Positions 1-8,403 of a DNA stretch of 64,000 nucleotides are shown here, piece by piece (position 1 is the first letter of the stretch; every line of letters starts with the position of its first letter). Source of the DNA: Acaryochloris sp. CCMEE 5410. Its GTDB lineage: Bacteria; Cyanobacteriota; Cyanobacteriia; Thermosynechococcales; Thermosynechococcaceae. Both the position numbers and the translations under genes were made by a program. The DNA is taken from the NCBI RefSeq assembly GCF_000238775.2, contig NZ_AFEJ02000006.1, positions 248,001 to 312,000 of the forward strand. Reading direction: 5' to 3'. Below the pieces are notes generated by a model, which made no database searches, was not told the DNA's origin, and saw only the letters and a list, made by a program, of their open reading frames with translations.

Positions 1-1
1 T

Positions 2-199
2 CCTTCCGGGATGTATCTCAGCGATACGACAGATATCGAGAGTTTAGTGGGGCGACGAGCGGAAGAAAATATCCTACATCCCCTGGATGGTCATGTCTTA
101 GTGGAAGCGGGGAAATTAATCACCCGCTCGATGATTAGTCAGTTGGAAGAGACCCGAAGTAATGTTGCCACTCATTTAGCCAACTCAACACTGGCATAA
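2..199 (+). CDS. 2Fe-2S ferredoxin-like protein, C-terminal part (cut by window edge)
   Basis: The reading frame is open from base 2, so the gene starts outside the window. The visible 65 residues match the C-terminal tail of the complete ferredoxin at 2172-2645: both share P-G-M-Y-L-S, then R-x-x-x-x-I-L-H-P and G-x-V-L-V-E-x-G-x-x-I-T-R. The cysteine motif would lie upstream. This makes two paralogous ferredoxins flanking the phycobilisome-like and coiled-coil genes. The next gene starts 29 bp downstream in the same direction, so they probably share a transcript. Confidence 0.7.
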   Translation, partial: PSGMYLSDTTDIESLVGRRAEENILHPLDGHVLVEAGKLITRSMISQLEETRSNVATHLANSTLA

Positions 200-228
200 C
201 CGATAACTCAATAAAGGGGGAATAGATT

Positions 229-696
229 ATGTTGTCTCAACTTAAACGTCTCAGTCTTGATGCAGACGGTCGCTATGCAACGGAAGCCGAGCTGGCGTTC
301 TTAAAATCCTATGGTCAAACCGTACGTCAGCGTATTAGTGGTTATGAAAAAATTCGTGATGCTGAAGACACCCTTATGGATGATGCAGAAGCCCAGTTAA
401 CAGAAGTTGATCCACAGGTCTTTCATCACGGAACGGATGATTTTACCAATACCTGTCGTAGAGATCGTAAAAATACCCTGCGTTATGTTGCAACAGCAAT
501 GCTCTTTAACGATCTAGATCGACTCCGTGATGGATTATTGCTTTGGCAAAGTACCATTGTTCGAGCCGTTAAAGATGAGCATGCTTCCACCTTAACTTGG
601 CAAGAGATGCCTGAAACTCTACGGACGCATTTATCGGCAGAGGAAGTAGATCTGATGATGCCTGCATTACATCTGACCCAAGCTTTACTGCACTAA
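229..696 (+). CDS. Phycobilisome-type (bilin-binding globin fold) protein
   Basis: 155 residues, with a good GGGGGA ribosome site before the ATG. The central stretch C-R-R-D-R-x-x-x-L-R-Y-V (from Cys76) matches the bilin-attachment segment of phycocyanin and allophycocyanin subunits (A-C-L-R-D-M-E-I-I-L-R-Y-V), and the following region (A-M-L-F-N-D, then L-R-D-G) fits the next helix. It is slightly shorter than a normal 160-170 residue subunit and has a divergent C-terminus, so it is more likely a phycobilisome-related regulator, degradation or sensory protein than an antenna subunit. Cys76 could carry a bilin. It sits between ferredoxin genes, which suggests a redox link. Confidence 0.72.
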   Translation: MLSQLKRLSLDADGRYATEAELAFLKSYGQTVRQRISGYEKIRDAEDTLMDDAEAQLTEVDPQVFHHGTDDFTNTCRRDRKNTLRYVATAMLFNDLDRLRDGLLLWQSTIVRAVKDEHASTLTWQEMPETLRTHLSAEEVDLMMPALHLTQALLH

Positions 697-732
697 TCAA
701 CACCACATCATTATTGAGAGTTATTAGAGTTA

Positions 733-1758
733 TTGAAAAATATGCAAGCCACTAAATATCAAGCAGAAAAAGCGAACAGTTCACATTGGCTCAATATCGT
801 TGAAGGCTTGGCTGTTGTCTCAGCGATAGGGGGATCTATTGCTGTCGTTGTGTCTCAACAAATCGCAATAGCTACCATCCCTTTATCATTGACAGCTACC
901 CTCAACCTCGCTAATCGTCGTCGTCAAATCGCGTTAATGCAGGGTGAACAGCGCCAGGAAATCACTTCTTTGATACAACAGACCCAAGATGTTATCCAGG
1001 CAGATCTAACCAGCATTCACCAAGCTAGTGAAGCCATTCAATCCCAGGTTGAAAAGCTGTCCCAACAGGGGCTACAATCTTCCGAAGCTATTTCGACATT
1101 AGCCTTGAAAACGGAGCAGTTTGAATCTGAAATTACCACTCTCCAACAAGCTCAAGAACAGAATCAAACTGCCTTGAATACGTTAAGCGAGCAAAGTCAA
1201 ACGTCTCAATCACAGTTTGATGACCTATCCAAACAAGGGATAGATCTACAGAGTGCAATCTCGCTTTTACAATCATCAACCTCAGAACTGAGCCGTCTAG
1301 TAGAGACCCAACAACTTAATTCTCAAACCCTTGCCTCTCAAACAGATAATGTTGAGGAACTCGTGGAGATTCTTAGAGAGATTGATGCTATCAGCCAAAT
1401 CATTTCAGCCCAACCCAATGTCGCTGAAAACTTCTATCAGCGGGGTCTGGTGCGAAAGCGTTTAAAGCGAGAAGAGGATCAACAGATAGCCCTTGATGAC
1501 TTCTCCAAAGCCATTCAACTTGAACCAACTCATATGAGGGCTTATTTTGAGCGGGGCTTACTTCAGTCGGAGCTAGGTCACAAGCAAAGTGCTGTAGATA
1601 ATTTACGCACTGCAGCAAAACTCTATTTTGAAGATGGGCAACTAGAGCAATATGAACGAGCCCGTGCATTGAGCCAGAGTATTCACGACCTCATCACTGA
1701 TTCATCTTCAGCACCTGAAGAGACAGAACAATATCTGGTTGAGAATCTATTTGGTTAG
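733..1758 (+). CDS. Membrane-anchored coiled-coil protein with C-terminal TPR repeats
   Basis: 341 residues from a TTG, or 338 from the ATG at 742. Residues about 25-60 form one or two hydrophobic membrane segments. Residues 70-205 are a Gln/Ser/Thr-rich coiled coil. The last 110 residues carry about two tetratricopeptide units (A-E-N-F-Y-Q-R-G-L, then A-Y-F-E-R-G-L-L). The layout suggests a membrane-tethered scaffold for protein-protein contacts. It lies 36 bp after the phycobilisome-like gene and is the last gene before a strong hairpin at 1974. No specific function can be named. Confidence 0.65.
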   Translation: MKNMQATKYQAEKANSSHWLNIVEGLAVVSAIGGSIAVVVSQQIAIATIPLSLTATLNLANRRRQIALMQGEQRQEITSLIQQTQDVIQADLTSIHQASEAIQSQVEKLSQQGLQSSEAISTLALKTEQFESEITTLQQAQEQNQTALNTLSEQSQTSQSQFDDLSKQGIDLQSAISLLQSSTSELSRLVETQQLNSQTLASQTDNVEELVEILREIDAISQIISAQPNVAENFYQRGLVRKRLKREEDQQIALDDFSKAIQLEPTHMRAYFERGLLQSELGHKQSAVDNLRTAAKLYFEDGQLEQYERARALSQSIHDLITDSSSAPEETEQYLVENLFG

Positions 1759-1973
1759 AGGCTTAAACTTTATTCGTACAAAATAATTCAGGCTGGTCTC
1801 CATCATTCAGACAATCTTAATCAATGAAAAAAGATTATCAGAGATAATTGAATTTCGTAGAAATACGCAGGTCGGCATTTATTAAATATTGTTACCCTGA
1901 CTCTAGCATGAAAATTATGTTTCGGACTCTTCTGGTTCATATTGATCAGTTAAGAGTTCAATGCCTCGCTCTA

Positions 1974-2006
1974 TTCCCCAGTATGAGAGTGTACTGGGGA
2001 AATTTA
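1974..2006 (+). terminator. Hairpin terminator after the first operon
   Basis: Perfect 10-bp arms TTCCCCAGTA (1974-1983) and TACTGGGGAA (1992-2001) with an 8-nt loop, followed by ATTTAT. It lies about 215 bp after the coiled-coil/TPR gene. The T tract is weak. The rest of 1759-2171 holds no gene I can support. Confidence 0.55.
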
Positions 2007-2171
2007 TAGCTCAAATATATTCTAGAATTGGTTGAATATATGCGCTTCTTTAGCCAATTTCCATATATTTAATTCTTAATTCTAATTAGATATCTAAAAA
2101 CTGTCGAGTAAACATATTTAATTGATGCCTTTCTTCATCCATTTTTAATTTTTCCAAGGTGTTCAACTATT

Positions 2172-2645
2172 ATGGCAAAAAGAATTACCCTAGAGCCTAT
2201 CGCCCAAGAAAGCTCAGTTAAAACCAATGATAATCTCCTTTCCATGCTGCTTAGGCATGAATTGAACGTGCAGTGGAAATGTGGGGGGCGAGGACGTTGT
2301 TCTACCTGCCATGTTTATATTCGAGAAGGCGTTGAAAGTTTATCTCCTAAAAGTCGCAGAGAGCTAAAAACCTTAGCACTGATATCAAACTGTGAGGAAA
2401 ATTCTCGATTAGCTTGCCAAGCCCGTGTACTCGGCGAAGGAGTTATCGTTGAACTGCCTGCGGGTATGTACCTCAGTGAGATTGATGATCTTGATTCTTT
2501 AATTGGGAAAAGGGTCCAACAACCTATTCTTCATCCAATAAATGGAACTGTTCTGGTTGAAGGAGGAAGGGTGATCACCCGTACCCTTGTCTGCCAATTG
2601 AAGGAAGCCCTTGTGCAAATTGATCAACTTCTAGCTCACGCCTAA
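2172..2645 (+). CDS. 2Fe-2S ferredoxin-like protein
   Basis: 157 residues. Four cysteines in plant-type ferredoxin order are visible: Cys37, Cys43 and Cys46 in C-G-G-R-G-R-C-S-T-C, and Cys82 in R-L-A-C-Q-A. The N-terminal 95 residues form the cluster domain, an electron carrier by family knowledge. The extra 60-residue tail (P-A-G-M-Y-L-S and so on) is shared with the truncated ferredoxin at the window start, so it is a conserved appendage and not random sequence. It is probably a monocistronic gene; an AAGGTG sits 12 bp before the ATG. The partner protein is unknown. Confidence 0.85.
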   Translation: MAKRITLEPIAQESSVKTNDNLLSMLLRHELNVQWKCGGRGRCSTCHVYIREGVESLSPKSRRELKTLALISNCEENSRLACQARVLGEGVIVELPAGMYLSEIDDLDSLIGKRVQQPILHPINGTVLVEGGRVITRTLVCQLKEALVQIDQLLAHA

Positions 2646-2695
2646 AAATGAAATAGTGAAACACTATCAAGCTATTTAAATTGATAGCAAGAGTT

Positions 2696-2914
2696 TTAAT
2701 TGGTTATATTATTTTCCTTGGTTTGATCTAGCATAATCAGTGCCTGTAGCTCCTCACATTTCATCCCTTGAATCGCCATTACCAAGCCAGTATGGACATT
2801 ATCTAAACCTCGTCTTGATGCTGGGCTTAGTTCCTCAGTAGTTTCTTCTGTACACTCAATAATACTAGCTGCCAGCATTAAATTATCAAAGACAAGTGCC
2901 AAAGACTGGGTCAA
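2696..2914 (-). CDS. Small protein of unknown function
   Basis: 72 residues from a TTG start; an in-frame stop lies just upstream, so no earlier start exists. The sequence is helical and moderately acidic (E-C-T-E-E-T-T-E-E-L) with no motif I recognise. It is convergent with the ferredoxin gene. An AGGA lies 22 bp upstream, too far to be convincing. A start at an internal ATG is possible. Confidence 0.35.
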   Translation of the reverse strand: MTQSLALVFDNLMLAASIIECTEETTEELSPASRRGLDNVHTGLVMAIQGMKCEELQALIMLDQTKENNITN

Positions 2915-3219
2915 AGAAATCTTAGATATTTTAAAATCCTACCTCATTTTATTTGTATCCTAGCTTAGGATCAGATAGAGTCTTTTTAGCGATATATGAT
3001 TATTGAAATACTCAATATCTCGTCTATAAAAGATTTCAAATAAGATTGATAATGGCCGTGAGAACTACTCAATTTATAGCTATTAATTAATAGTCATCTG
3101 GCTTCCAATGATCGCTCATTGCTAGCTACTTCACCTAGCAAATCCTATATATAAATGCAGGAAGATATTCATGATCGATTGGGATAACAATAGCATATGA
3201 ATTCATCTTTAAATTTAAC

Positions 3220-5628
3220 TTATTCAGTAGCCATCTCTGTTTCCATCTTTTGAATAGATGCCTGCATTAATTGGGCTTGGGGTGCCAGAAGCTGCAGAAA
3301 CTGGTTTAACTCAAATACTTGCTGGCTTACTGTGGAAGATGTCTGTAGGTGGTTGCTGACTATCTGAGTCAGCTTCGCGATATCAGCGTTGATTTGAGTA
3401 ATCTCAGCATTAAGGTTCGAGGATAGTTGCTCAGGTCGAAATTGTGCTGTAGAGGTGTTCGCCATTTCTAAAATTAGCGGGTCTAGAATAGCGGTATTTT
3501 GTTGGAGATCTTGTTGCAAAGACTCTATCAATGGCTTCATTCCGGTCAGGTTGTCTTCCAATTTCTGAGCCACATTGATGATTTTTTGGACTGCGCTAGA
3601 TAATTCTGGATGGGGAACTGAGTCCTGCGTAACCTTAGCTGCGATATTCATCGCCTGTAATTGCATCTGGGAAGAAAGCTGGCTAACCAATATGCGGATC
3701 TGAGAAAGTTGCTGTATCGGTTTCTCAAGGTCTTGAAGCTGAGTTATAGATGAACGAGCTTTAATATGTCGATTGAGATATTCTTGGACTGATTCCACTT
3801 GGGCTACAATCTGGTGGCTATGGGACTGGAACTGCCAGGTGATGGTGTTGATCTGTTGAGCAAACTCTATGGTTGTTTGTAAGTGTGTATAGGCTGATTG
3901 GGCTGTTGCAGTATGTTGATCGACCCCTTCAACCAAGAACTGAATACTCGGTTGATTCGCTTGAAGATACGCTAAAAGTTGATTCTGCAAAGTTGTGAGT
4001 TGCTGCTGGCCCATGTGGGTTTGAGTGGTATTGGCTATCCAATCTTGTTCGGATTGAGCGAGGAGGTTAGCCTGTTTTAATGCATGGCCCATTTGAATGC
4101 CAATTTGAGTAAAAAGATCTACTTCAGATGCTTGCCATGTTCTGGAGCCAGAGCATTGATGGGCAATTAATAGGCCAAATAAAGTCTCTCCCACGAGAAT
4201 TGGCACAACTAAGTTGGAACGTACTCCGTATTTTTCTAACTGTTGTAGATGACACTCAGTCAGTCCGGCCTCATAAACATTACTGATGGCCTGCACTCGT
4301 CCCCGTCGATATTGCTCAACAAATTTGTCTGCAAAGCATGGATCTGAGATTTTGGCCCATATCATTTTGGGAATGCCTGGCTGGACTGCTTCGGCTGCAA
4401 CGGTACCTTGCCATGTTTCATCGAAGCTATAAACAATAACCCGATCTGCTCTAAGGACTTTGCGACTTTCTTGAACAGTGTTTGTAAGAATCTCTTCTGT
4501 CTGTAATGACCCTCGGATCAATTGCGTAAACTTCATTAATAGGTGCAAATGCTTGACTTGGCTATCCAGCTGGCTCATGACTCTCGATCGGTCTAAGGCG
4601 TAGCCCACTTGCAACGCTAATTGCCTAAATAGGTCGATTTCAGATGGATTCCATTCTCTGGGTCTTGCACACTGATGGGCGATTAATAAACCATACAGTT
4701 TCTCACTATGGAGAATTGGGGCGACGATATTCGCTTTCACGGCAAATCGCTCTAGTAGTCCAATATGGCAATCGTTTAGCCCTGCGTGATAAATATCATG
4801 GATCGCGCGCACTCGTCCCTGACGATACTGCTCCTGAAAACCTTCACTGAAGCAGGGATCATGTAGGGTCGACCATTGCAATTTTGGATAGCCAGGAGCG
4901 ACAGATTCTGCTGTGAAAGTACCATCACCGTCAGGATTGAGGGTAAAGATAGTGACCCGATCCGTTTGTAAGATTTGGCGAACTTCTTCGACGGTCGTTT
5001 TTAATAAGTCTTCTTCTGATAGAGAGACATGGAGTTGACCGATAAATTGCATCAATAACTCTGCCCGAGCTGCTTCATGTTCTTGAGAATGAAGGATGCT
5101 AGGTATCTGTTCATCAATTAGGTTGATGTTATTTGCTAATGACAATAGCTGGTCTTGGGCCTCATATTCTTCCTCGGAATTGGACTCTAGCCGATATAAC
5201 CGATTTACAAGTTGATTTGAATGCCGGGCTGCTCGTAAGAGTGGGCGTAACTCGCGATTGATTAACCAAATAACTAGACTCCCCGATAGCAAGGCAATGA
5301 CACCCGTACCGATCAGTAATAATGGTGTACGTTGCTTCAATGTCGATTGGATGTCAGCTAATTGATTAGAGTTATTGGGCTGAGTCGTATTCAATTGCTC
5401 TTTGAATGTCTCACTCGTCAAGTAAGTAATTGTGCCAACTGATAAAACAGGCAGCATACTCAAAGCGAGTCCCCAACCAATAAGTTTTGCTTTAATTGAA
5501 AATGCTCGTCTTCTTTGCCGTAAATTCTGCTCCTGTTTCTTACCATTGATGCGTACCAATGTGTCTGGCATCTTAGAGGCAGGGTCTAACTGGTCTGAGT
5601 TTGGAGGTGGTGAGGAAGACGACGACAT
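3220..5628 (-). CDS. Membrane photoreceptor with two DXCF cyanobacteriochrome GAF domains and MCP-like C-terminus
   Basis: 802 residues. Two membrane helices (about 48-70 and 103-123) enclose a short loop of about 30 residues. GAF1 (about 190-350) has D-P-C-F at 257-260 and C-H at 287-288; GAF2 (about 362-520) has D-P-C-F at 429-432 and C-H at 459-460. The Cys-His pair is the canonical bilin attachment site, and the DXCF cysteine is the second cysteine of blue/green-type cyanobacteriochromes (family knowledge). Both domains keep both cysteines, so two chromophores are likely. The C-terminal 280 residues are helical and align loosely with a chemoreceptor signalling hairpin, but the usual conserved tip is not recognisable. 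It may act in phototaxis or through an unusual partner. No kinase or GGDEF domain is present. Confidence 0.82.
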   Translation of the reverse strand: MSSSSSPPPNSDQLDPASKMPDTLVRINGKKQEQNLRQRRRAFSIKAKLIGWGLALSMLPVLSVGTITYLTSETFKEQLNTTQPNNSNQLADIQSTLKQRTPLLLIGTGVIALLSGSLVIWLINRELRPLLRAARHSNQLVNRLYRLESNSEEEYEAQDQLLSLANNINLIDEQIPSILHSQEHEAARAELLMQFIGQLHVSLSEEDLLKTTVEEVRQILQTDRVTIFTLNPDGDGTFTAESVAPGYPKLQWSTLHDPCFSEGFQEQYRQGRVRAIHDIYHAGLNDCHIGLLERFAVKANIVAPILHSEKLYGLLIAHQCARPREWNPSEIDLFRQLALQVGYALDRSRVMSQLDSQVKHLHLLMKFTQLIRGSLQTEEILTNTVQESRKVLRADRVIVYSFDETWQGTVAAEAVQPGIPKMIWAKISDPCFADKFVEQYRRGRVQAISNVYEAGLTECHLQQLEKYGVRSNLVVPILVGETLFGLLIAHQCSGSRTWQASEVDLFTQIGIQMGHALKQANLLAQSEQDWIANTTQTHMGQQQLTTLQNQLLAYLQANQPSIQFLVEGVDQHTATAQSAYTHLQTTIEFAQQINTITWQFQSHSHQIVAQVESVQEYLNRHIKARSSITQLQDLEKPIQQLSQIRILVSQLSSQMQLQAMNIAAKVTQDSVPHPELSSAVQKIINVAQKLEDNLTGMKPLIESLQQDLQQNTAILDPLILEMANTSTAQFRPEQLSSNLNAEITQINADIAKLTQIVSNHLQTSSTVSQQVFELNQFLQLLAPQAQLMQASIQKMETEMATE

Positions 5629-5771
5629 TAGATTTACTCTAAGGGTGGATAGTAGTGAGTTTATTATCTGACATGCTTGAAAATATCATGAGTGTTATTG
5701 CTAAGAACCGCGAAATACGTTAGAGAAAACACGCAGTTAAACAGAATTAGGGGATCGTTATGAGTTTCAAC

Positions 5772-5809
5772 ATAAAAAACTCCCCTGCACTAAACAATAC
5801 TGGGGAGTT
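5772..5809 (-). terminator. Hairpin, terminator-like on the minus strand
   Basis: Arms AACTCCCC (5778-5785) and GGGGAGTT (5802-5809). Read on the minus strand the stem is followed by six T residues. It lies between the divergent photoreceptor and HU genes, where it could block transcripts entering the photoreceptor promoter. No minus-strand gene feeding it is visible. Confidence 0.45.
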
Positions 5810-5956
5810 GTAAAAGCTTTTGTAAGCTCACTACATGGCAAAACAGAGGGGGTTATCGTCAGGTATTCAGACCCATTGATATTGCTCAGGTTCCCCCAAT
5901 AAACCCAACTGCAATTCTTGCTATACAATGCCCACAAGCACATTGAGGGGAAGACG

Positions 5957-6232
5957 ATGAACAAAGGTGAATTAGTCGATGTGATTGCTGATAATGCTGG
6001 GGTCACAAAGAAGCAGGCCGACACTATCCTCACAGCACTAACAGAAACCATTATGGAGACCGTTAGCGCTGGCGAAAAGGTTATTCTAGTGGGCTTTGGT
6101 AGCTTCGAAGCGAGAGACCGTAAAGCCAGAGACGGGCGCAACCCAAGGACGGGAAAGAAGCTTAAAATCCCGGCGACCAAAGCACCTATTTTCAGTGCGG
6201 TCAAGGTCTTCAAGGAGAAGGTTAAAGGCTGA
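5957..6232 (+). CDS. HU-family DNA-binding protein
   Basis: 91 residues. The ATG at 5957 is preceded by GAGGGG at good spacing. The sequence begins M-N-K-G-E-L-V-D-x-I-A and carries the HU arm signature G-F-G-S-F-E-A-R-D-R-K-A-R-x-G-R-N-P-R-T-G with the intercalating proline (R-N-P). It is a full-length HU, a nucleoid protein that bends DNA. A second HU remnant lies at 15324-15449 next to another sigma factor copy, so the locus is duplicated and this is the intact HU copy. Confidence 0.93.
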   Translation: MNKGELVDVIADNAGVTKKQADTILTALTETIMETVSAGEKVILVGFGSFEARDRKARDGRNPRTGKKLKIPATKAPIFSAVKVFKEKVKG

Positions 6233-6271
6233 TAAACTGGAGCATATCACTTACTCTATTTTCTACCATCT

Positions 6272-6309
6272 AGCTAGCAGATCTCCTTGTGATTCTGCTA
6301 GCTCTTTTT
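6272..6309 (+). terminator. Rho-independent terminator of the HU gene
   Basis: AGCTAGCAG (6272-6280) pairs perfectly with CTGCTAGCT (6295-6303), followed by CTTTTT. It lies 40 bp after the HU stop. Equivalent hairpins follow the HU remnant at 15494 and occur at 7848. Confidence 0.85.
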
Positions 6310-6414
6310 GGGTATTATTGCTTCCCCTCAGTTTCTTAAGAAATAACACAAGACCATTCCCATCTCTGGCATTTCAGGGTATTCCTCTAGCAACGATGTT
6401 TGCAGGATTGGTTT

Positions 6415-7236
6415 ATGACCACTCATACAGACAGCACGGGTGCTTATCTCAAAGAAATCGGACGCCACCCCCTTCTATCCCACGAAGAAGAAATCCAACT
6501 TGCTAGACAATCCAAAGCTGGAAACCTTCAAGCCAAACAACGGATGATCGAGTGCAACCTGCGCCTGGTCGTTTCCATTGCTAAAAAGCATCAGAATCGC
6601 GGCTTGCCATTCATGGACTTAATCCAAGAAGGCAGCATCGGGCTGAGTAGAGCTGTTGACAAGTATGAATCAGAGCAGGGGAACCGCTTTAGTACCTATG
6701 CCTATTGGTGGATTCGTCAGGCTATCACTCGTTCGATCCAAAACTCAGGTCGAGTCATTCGTCTTCCTGTTTATCTATGGCAAATTGGCAACCAATCAAG
6801 CGGACTCAACGGCAGCTCTCCCAAACACTAGGGCGTGACCCCACGCTGGCTGAAATTGCCCAGGCTATGGAGATGGATTTAGCTCAACTCCAACAGTATA
6901 TGCAGATCCACAAGCGGTGAATTCTTTAGACCAACGAGTGGGCAAGCGCAAGATTCAACTTTGGTTGAGCTGATTCAGGGGGAGAATCCACCTCAACCCT
7001 ACCTAGAGCAGTTGCTCCAGACTGAGGAAGTATCAGGCTATCTATCCATGCTGAATGAACGTGAACGCCTGATCGTCATCCAGAGATACGGACTGGATGA
7101 TGGCGAACCTAAGACACTAGATGAGATTGGTCAACAGCTTGGGGTTAGCCGGGAACGGATTCGTCAAATCGTCAATAAAGCCATTAAGAAATTACAGAAA
7201 AACAGTGACCAAGCTACAGAGATCAGGACGGCTTGA
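6415..7236 (+). pseudogene. Group 2 sigma-70 factor, frameshifted copy
   Basis: This is a near copy of the intact sigma factor at 15626-16450. Three single-base losses are visible against it: CAAATC to CAATC near 6797, ATCCCAC to ATCCAC near 6906, and GTGGGGC to GTGGGC near 6943. The first leads to a stop at 6829-6831. Together they restore the original frame, so region 4 (6961-7236, ending in the helix-turn-helix G-V-S-R-E-R-I-R-Q-I-V) is still readable. The same start context (TTTGCAGGATTGGTTTATG) is present in both copies. It may be a pseudogene, or the indels may be sequence errors, since all fall in short homopolymers. Confidence 0.85.
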
Positions 7237-7411
7237 TTAGGCCAGGCACAAGAGCAATTCTGGATAATTCAGCGGGGCGAACACGATTCAGGAAGAGAGA
7301 TAGTATCACCCTCAACAGCCTCCAAATAGAGCAGTATCAGGGATACACCACGATAGGGTCTGAAGTGCTATCTTATCCCAAACGCCAAAACACACCTTGG
7401 AAGGCGCACCC

Positions 7412-7762
7412 ATGACAGAGCATCTTTCTAGCATCAACAGGAATAGCCAGTTGAAGCAGACGACAGACCCGGATCAAGCCACAATCGCTCATCTGCAGCA
7501 AAAAATTACTCAAGCTAGCCGCACGCTATTAGAGAAGCATCTCTTATACAAAGAAGCGGTCGAGACAGCGGAACAGCTCTATCATCGCTGCATCCAAGCA
7601 GAGCATAAATTCAAAATGACAATGGGGCTATTGCTGTTTTCAACGCTGGTTAATGGCGTATTGATTAGCATTATTTTCGATTTAACCTGGCAAGCGCCAA
7701 TCAAGCCACCCAGAATCTATATACCAGAACAAATGATGCCCAATATCCATGAAATTGCATGA
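7412..7762 (+). CDS. Coiled-coil protein with one membrane segment
   Basis: 116 residues from the ATG at 7412, which has GGAAGG seven bases upstream; an earlier in-frame start at 7397 lacks one. An N-terminal helix of about 60 residues looks like a coiled coil (H-L-Q-Q-K-I, then L-L-E-K-H-L-L-Y-K-E-A). It is followed by a membrane span, L-L-L-F-S-T-L-V-N-G-V-L-I-S-I-I-F. No family recognised. Confidence 0.55.
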   Translation: MTEHLSSINRNSQLKQTTDPDQATIAHLQQKITQASRTLLEKHLLYKEAVETAEQLYHRCIQAEHKFKMTMGLLLFSTLVNGVLISIIFDLTWQAPIKPPRIYIPEQMMPNIHEIA

Positions 7763-7847
7763 TGGCAAACGAGAGCGGAGAGGGAAAAACTTGAAGGCTG
7801 ATAGACTGTGTAATAAGGTCAATATTTTTTACCCTAGTTACACTCTG

Positions 7848-7881
7848 CTGGCAGATATCTTAGTCGAGCTGCCAGTTTTTT
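7848..7881 (+). terminator. Rho-independent terminator
   Basis: CTGGCAG (7848-7854) and CTGCCAG (7869-7875) followed by six T. About 60 bp upstream, GAAGGCTGATAGACTG resembles the end of the HU gene (AAAGGCTGATAAACTG). The segment may therefore be a third, heavily decayed copy of the HU tail plus its terminator. Confidence 0.75.
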
Positions 7882-7997
7882 ATGCCTGCTGCCCTTCGCT
7901 AAGTCTAGTACGAAAAGAAACCCCTCAAAGCATAACAGTAGCTGCAAGGGGTGTCCCTGTATTCATGGATATCAACAGGGTCTTAAGGAATGCTATT

Positions 7998-8034
7998 CAA
8001 AATCTATCAATCAAATTTGGGGATAGTTGGGGGA
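7998..8034. repeat. 37-bp repeat, copy 1
   Basis: Nearly identical (one mismatch) to 17903-17939. The core reads ATCTATCAATCAAAT followed by GGGGATAGTTGGGGG. This copy lies between a terminator and a pentapeptide gene remnant, the other just after the ISAs1 element. Both lie in decayed intergenic DNA. Confidence 0.8.
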
Positions 8035-8055
8035 GTGGAAACCAACGAAAAAACT

Positions 8056-8260
8056 TCAGAACTTCGCAAGGCTGATCTGCGCCCCATCCAAGTTCACCCC
8101 TCTCCAGCTCCTAACTCTGAATATTGTGCGCTTGAGGTTTGCACCCCTGAAATCCGCATCCGTCAGATCTGCTCATCAAAACCAACTCAGGACCAGGACA
8201 CCCGCCAGATCCAGGCGCGATACTGGGAAGAGAGCTTGCATTAATAACCTCATAAGAAGA
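8056..8260 (-). pseudogene. Pentapeptide-repeat gene remnant
   Basis: Reading the minus strand, 8056-8175 encodes A-D-L-T-D-A-D-F-R-G-A-N-L and ends R-G-V-N-L-D-G-A-Q-I-S-L-A-K-F-stop. This matches the C-terminus of the pentapeptide protein at 20024-20647 (R-G-V-K-L-D-G-A-K-I-N-L-V-E-F-stop). Upstream, stops interrupt the frame, and another frame shows L-D-L-A-G-V, so frameshifts have broken the gene. No start is left. Confidence 0.75.
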
Positions 8261-8403
8261 AATTCCAGATCAGAATCACTGTCAATGACATTTTTCTCAG
8301 CTTTCTCAGAGAACTCTGCGGAATATCTCAGCAAGGTTCTGTGATTGGCACAGATAAGCATCATTAGCTTCTCAGGCTCCCCACCTAGATTAGGGATATT
8401 GAG

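Noticed and set aside
5767-6213. 148-codon minus-strand frame opposite HU
   Set aside because: It is antisense to a confident HU gene and spans a hairpin; no supporting signal.
7749-8075. 108-codon plus-strand frame
   Set aside because: It crosses a strong terminator and the pentapeptide remnant on the other strand; no start signal.
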